From Verrucomicrobiota bacterium (GTDB taxonomy: Bacteria > Verrucomicrobiota > Verrucomicrobiia > Chthoniobacterales > Xiphinematobacteraceae), in the NCBI GenBank assembly GCA_003176035.1, contig PSRL01000014.1, positions 1 through 10,268 of the forward strand: DNA of 10,268 bases, written 5' to 3'. The notes beneath the pieces were generated by a model, which was given only the letters and a program-made list of their open reading frames with translations, did not search any database and was not told where the DNA came from. The translations under genes and the position numbers were made by a program. Shown here in pieces: positions 6,226 to 10,268 of the stretch; position 1 is the first letter of the stretch; each line of letters opens with the position of its first letter.

Positions 6226-9200
6226 ATGCTAATATCCTCCTCGACCTTATCTTCTGGTTTTGCCTCTTCCCATTCGTCTACCTCGGTGCAGGTGCGAGAA
6301 CAGAAAGTACAGTCCTTTATAAATCCAGTAAATGATATGCAAATATCTTCGCAAGTAGACCGAAGCCGATTAGTTAGCAAGAGGGTTCACAGAGAAGCTG
6401 CCTTGGTTGAACCTCCATTTTTAACCGGGCGACAATTGGTAAAAAAACTAAATATTAACAATATTGCGATTACAAATCAAACCAACTTAAACGCAATGGA
6501 GGAAATTTTGGGGGTGTATCCGCAATTAAACCAATCAGATAAGATATTTGCTACCATCTTATTGTTGAGTCATTTGGAGTCATTTAAGGATCATGTGTCA
6601 CCGGTTAATTACACCAGCGTTCGGAGTCTGATTCTACAGGAGTTAGATAGGTTTAAGGTGCAGATCCGTCCGAACATCCATGCGATTTGGGTTGGATCTT
6701 TGCCTGACATCGTTAAGACGAACATTAGGATCTTTTTAGAAAGCACTCCTTCGGAGAGGAGGCCGTCTTTAACTTTTCACTTAAGCTATGATCCGCGGGG
6801 ATATTTGGCATTTCGATTGAAAGCCTTGATCTATCGTACAGCGCAATCATATGTAAATAACCTTCCCCTGGGTCCGGACCGGGACAGACGCTATTGGATG
6901 GCTGTTATTGACTTACAAAATGAAGCCTACAAGAGCATGCAGTCCGCCAAGACTCCGGAGGATTTCAATCAGAGAGCCATCGATGTGATGGTTTCGCGAT
7001 TGGGAGGAGAGAGAAAACAATTGGAAGAAGAGCTCCAAAAAGCCAAAGACTCTTTTGTCCGTTTTGAAAAAGAAATGAATCAGGAATATCCGGGACGGGT
7101 GAAATTGGTGGATCTCAGCGGAGTGATTCATAAAGACAGCCCATTTTTTGAATATTATCTCAGGGAGATGTGGTTACGAGGGAATTTACCCTCTGCGGCT
7201 GATATGGCGCGTTCGGAACTACTTTCTGAATATGGAGGTACGTATATTGATGTGGATGTCAGCCCCTTGTTACAGGAGGGAATCTTTGGCATAAACATAG
7301 AATATCTTGGAGGGCAAATATTGGAGCACATAGCGGACGCTCCTCAAGGGAATGTTTCTAAATGGAGCGCGTGGTTAGAAGCCGCTAAGGTGCAAGCCGT
7401 TCACAACTTTATTGCGAAAAGGCCGAATAACGGTATGGCAGGGCTGTTTTCCAGAGAGCTTTTCGAACGGATGCAAAATGATGAAGTAATAAAAGATCAC
7501 CCTCTGGCTCGCAAATTTATAGACGAATATCTTCGCCAAATTGAAATTGCTCCCTTTCAGTATTTGAAGCGCATAGGCCCGGTCCCCTCTGCCGCCTCGG
7601 ATGTCAAATATTTTTTTCAGCCCTTTAAACAACCAAAACTTTTTCCAAACGGCTTGTCGATGCAAGAACGGCCCGGTGGTCTTTTTGGGTATGATATCGG
7701 AGTTCTTCATGGGAGAGAAAACGCACCGGCTTTCAAATACTATCAACAGTTAGTGATTAGCCGTTATCAGGAATTAAAAAATGGAGATGTCCTTTGGGAG
7801 CAAACTGTTCCGCGAAATATGGACAATAATCCGGATCTCAAGGAAGAATATAACGGCTATTATCGATTGGATGGGCTGGTTGAGGGAATGAATGTGACAG
7901 AATATATCACTGGCCCAAGATCCTTTTCCCAGGCGGCAATAGATTCATTTGGAAAAATTCGGAATGAGTATCTTATGAAGAAATGGGAAGAACAGATCTT
8001 CTCCCCGGAGGACCGCCGACTGTTTCCCCTTTTTGTCGAATCGGCGGCACTTCAATTTGATACGCCGGAAGACGTAAAATCCGCCTGGAGAGGACAGGTG
8101 CTGCCGCGCAAGTTTTCTTTTTCTCAGCCTTCGAAATACACTACGCAAATTGTGCTGCAACTCGATCATAATGCGCGGAGTACCGAAGCGGCACGGTTTC
8201 TGGATAACCGCCATCGGAATTCACGGTGGTTAGTCCTCGATGAAAATAATCAGCTGATTTTCAGAGATCACGGAAAACCAAGGATCCCGGACAAATGGGA
8301 TGAAAACACACGGATCGTATTAGTCGGTACTTTGCACGACGATGAAACGATGATTAGCGGACAGTTGCCCGTAAAAATTTCAGAGGTGATTGCTCAATTG
8401 ATGCCGGAACAAAAAGGCGAATACCCCATTGCGAGGATCAAAGTGCTCGGATGGTCACTAGACCCGCAAACCGGTGAAGGGATTGGTTCCAGGTCGGGCA
8501 TGGTTGGCATGAAAGGGTTTTGTTCCGAATTGTTGACTCTTTTAAAGAAAAAGGGAATGCCTGTAAAATCTCTCAAGGGATACGAAGGGCCTGTGGAAAT
8601 TGATATTCGTGGCCGAACTTGGGTATTGGATTCCCGCGGCTTATGGCGACACAAATCCGCATCGCTTCTCCGCTTTCTGGTTGAGGAAAAAGATGGTGTT
8701 CCCCTTATCAAGGAAGTTCCACTTAAAAACTTATTTGATGATGTGGATGTGGTGCCGACGCCGCCAGCGCTCAGCGTGGGGAGTGCGGACCGTCGGGCAG
8801 TAGTATTAATTGTCTCCAGAACAGAACTAAAATCAAATAAAATGACAGCGTTTCGCGAGGCAGTCGAAAACCTTCGAATCAAACATCCACAAACGGAATT
8901 TTATGCATTTACTCGAGAGGACAATGGCAGGTTTAAGCAATGGAAATATGGTCTGATACGTGGAAATCCGGACTGGTCAGAAAATTGGCACCTCTCCACG
9001 GGATTTTCCCGAAAAGAATATGACAAAATCCTCCTATTAGGGCACGGCAACAAAGAAGGGGGAGGAATAAATGGCGTGGAAGACGAGGAAATTGCCAGAG
9101 GGATCTCGGAATTTTTTGTAAATGTTTCCCGAGTAGAACATCTCGGCGTACTGGTATGCAATAGTAAACCGGAATTTGGGGTGATGCTTTATAATAAATT

Positions 9201-10268
9201 ACGGAATTCCGCGGTCGGTCGCATCACAGGTTCTCCGCTTCCGATTTATATAGCCGGCAAAAGCTTAGAAGGGCTTTCCGGTATTCATCCCGGCAGTCGC
9301 CTTTATCAAGACCAAGCCGCTGAAAAGCCAAGGCATGGGATCAATCAAGCAAAATGGGAAGTGAAAAAAAACACCAACGGCCAACTGGAAATTACTAGCT
9401 ATTTGCTGCCATCCCGAGGCAACGGAATCGAAATTTCGGAGACCCAACTCCTTGCAGGTCCTTTTGGTTATGCCCAAAGGCAACAGGCAATAGCTCAAGA
9501 AGAGACGAAAATTGAAAACTGGCGAGAGCAAATGAGCAAGCTGCGAGAGCATGTGATTTCCAATCTGAATCGAACATTCTATGAAAACGTCGCCGATCTC
9601 TTGGTAGTAGCCCCGAACTTGGAAAAAAGGGACGCAAGATTTTTTGTGCCTGTAATCAACCTAAAAACGCAGACCGTCACTGAAGTCAACATTCCACAGG
9701 AGCTAGGAGAAGAATTTCTGAAAAAGAATAAAAGCCTTAATAACTTAATGGAAATCATTCGGATTGATCCGGAAGGGACGTTAAGAATCAAGGAGGATGC
9801 CCCGGGGCATCTCAGTAGTATGAATGGCGCATTTCTTGCCTTAGCCTTATTCAGGAAGTTGAATCGTCAGGATCTCTCTGGAATGTCCGCAGAAGAGAAG
9901 TTTAGTATATATTGGAATCTGACAGGAATGGGAATTGCCGTTGCTGGCGATGGGGTACAACTTGCAAAAACATTGAGCCAGCTCATGGCTCCGACTGGAG
10001 CGGTTGAGACAGCCGTGCAAGCACTCAAAACCTTGAGTGGTATTTTTGAAGCCGCAAATATGGGCTTTATGGCGGTTGCCATAGGTCTTGATGCTTATGA
10101 GTTGGCGACAACCGATGATCCTGTAAAACGAGTAGGTTTAGGAATCGGGTTGGGGTTCAATTCCGCAGCATTGGGAATACAGGGAGGCACCATGGTGGCA
10201 AGCTGGCTATTGCCAGCGACGGCGGAAGTATCCGCAGGCCTGGGATTATTAACTGTCCCGTTGATAGG
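6226..10268 (+). CDS. Large clostridial toxin-like glycosylating toxin (TcdA/TcdB type), N-terminal part, runs off the right edge
   Basis: The first 1347 codons are open. The start is fixed by an in-frame TAA at 6220-6222, and no Shine-Dalgarno sequence is visible. Residues about 60-145 are a helical lead-in. Residues about 148-600 form a GT44-type glycosyltransferase: IHAIWVGS (Trp155, matching TcdB Trp102); Asp326, Arg329, Tyr340, Asp342 and Asp344 in exact TcdB spacing (Asp270, Arg273, Tyr284, Asp286, Asp288); and Trp524 possibly the C-terminal loop Trp. A charged helical insert of about 60 residues lies at 225-290. Residues 637-795 resemble a C80 protease but have Thr702 and Trp743 in place of His and Cys. 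Residues 855-1060 form a second C80-like module with LLLGHGN (His940) and GVLVCNS (Cys978). From about 1230 Gly/Ala-rich hydrophobic segments (NLTGMGIAVAGDGVQLA, AVAIGLDAYELATTDDPVKR) resemble the TcdA/TcdB pore region. The known family glucosylates host Rho/Ras GTPases, and the target here is unproven. No signal peptide is visible. Confidence 0.9.
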   Translation, partial: MLISSSTLSSGFASSHSSTSVQVREQKVQSFINPVNDMQISSQVDRSRLVSKRVHREAALVEPPFLTGRQLVKKLNINNIAITNQTNLNAMEEILGVYPQLNQSDKIFATILLLSHLESFKDHVSPVNYTSVRSLILQELDRFKVQIRPNIHAIWVGSLPDIVKTNIRIFLESTPSERRPSLTFHLSYDPRGYLAFRLKALIYRTAQSYVNNLPLGPDRDRRYWMAVIDLQNEAYKSMQSAKTPEDFNQRAIDVMVSRLGGERKQLEEELQKAKDSFVRFEKEMNQEYPGRVKLVDLSGVIHKDSPFFEYYLREMWLRGNLPSAADMARSELLSEYGGTYIDVDVSPLLQEGIFGINIEYLGGQILEHIADAPQGNVSKWSAWLEAAKVQAVHNFIAKRPNNGMAGLFSRELFERMQNDEVIKDHPLARKFIDEYLRQIEIAPFQYLKRIGPVPSAASDVKYFFQPFKQPKLFPNGLSMQERPGGLFGYDIGVLHGRENAPAFKYYQQLVISRYQELKNGDVLWEQTVPRNMDNNPDLKEEYNGYYRLDGLVEGMNVTEYITGPRSFSQAAIDSFGKIRNEYLMKKWEEQIFSPEDRRLFPLFVESAALQFDTPEDVKSAWRGQVLPRKFSFSQPSKYTTQIVLQLDHNARSTEAARFLDNRHRNSRWLVLDENNQLIFRDHGKPRIPDKWDENTRIVLVGTLHDDETMISGQLPVKISEVIAQLMPEQKGEYPIARIKVLGWSLDPQTGEGIGSRSGMVGMKGFCSELLTLLKKKGMPVKSLKGYEGPVEIDIRGRTWVLDSRGLWRHKSASLLRFLVEEKDGVPLIKEVPLKNLFDDVDVVPTPPALSVGSADRRAVVLIVSRTELKSNKMTAFREAVENLRIKHPQTEFYAFTREDNGRFKQWKYGLIRGNPDWSENWHLSTGFSRKEYDKILLLGHGNKEGGGINGVEDEEIARGISEFFVNVSRVEHLGVLVCNSKPEFGVMLYNKLRNSAVGRITGSPLPIYIAGKSLEGLSGIHPGSRLYQDQAAEKPRHGINQAKWEVKKNTNGQLEITSYLLPSRGNGIEISETQLLAGPFGYAQRQQAIAQEETKIENWREQMSKLREHVISNLNRTFYENVADLLVVAPNLEKRDARFFVPVINLKTQTVTEVNIPQELGEEFLKKNKSLNNLMEIIRIDPEGTLRIKEDAPGHLSSMNGAFLALALFRKLNRQDLSGMSAEEKFSIYWNLTGMGIAVAGDGVQLAKTLSQLMAPTGAVETAVQALKTLSGIFEAANMGFMAVAIGLDAYELATTDDPVKRVGLGIGLGFNSAALGIQGGTMVASWLLPATAEVSAGLGLLTVPLI

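Overview
The window reads as accessory sequence from a Gram-negative bacterium. The best guess is the PVC group, probably Verrucomicrobiota, possibly a host-associated lineage. This is inferred from a FloA-type flotillin with a short NfeD partner, followed by a small membrane protein ending in an ILGPPKAL-like tail that I associate with that group, and from weak or absent Shine-Dalgarno sequences at most starts. Base composition is moderate (mid-40s % GC by eye), with AT-rich intergenic stretches. No database search was possible, so the taxonomy is tentative.

Layout. (1) Positions 1-794, minus strand: a gene running off the left edge, encoding an apparently exported protein with a beta-rich N-terminal domain and a long coiled coil containing a 60-residue (180-bp) internal repeat. 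(2) 795-1637: a long gene-free stretch, AT-rich at first, with several small inverted repeats. (3) 1638-2423, plus: an exported PepSY-like protein. (4) 2508-4557, plus: a compact three-gene operon of NfeD-like membrane protein, FloA flotillin and a small Pro-rich membrane protein, probably a membrane-microdomain module. (5) 4554-5579, minus: an aldo/keto reductase whose stop codon overlaps that of the operon. (6) 5580-6225: a 646-bp divergent intergenic region with two sigma70-like promoters, four successive hairpins and a perfect 16-bp palindrome. (7) 6226 to the right edge, plus: at least 1347 codons of one open frame encoding the N-terminal part of a giant toxin.

The toxin is the main discovery. 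Its order is that of large clostridial toxins (TcdA/TcdB type). An N-terminal helical region is followed by a GT44-type glycosyltransferase with a D-x2-R-x10-Y-I-D-V-D motif in exact TcdB spacing, then cysteine-protease (C80-like) modules and the beginning of a hydrophobic pore/translocation region. Unlike TcdB it appears to carry two C80-like folds in tandem. The first keeps the overall fold signature but has Thr and Trp where His and Cys should be. The second has a plausible His940/Cys978 dyad. The expected model is uptake by a host cell, membrane insertion, protease-driven release of the glycosyltransferase and modification of host proteins, probably small GTPases. The receptor-binding end lies outside the window.
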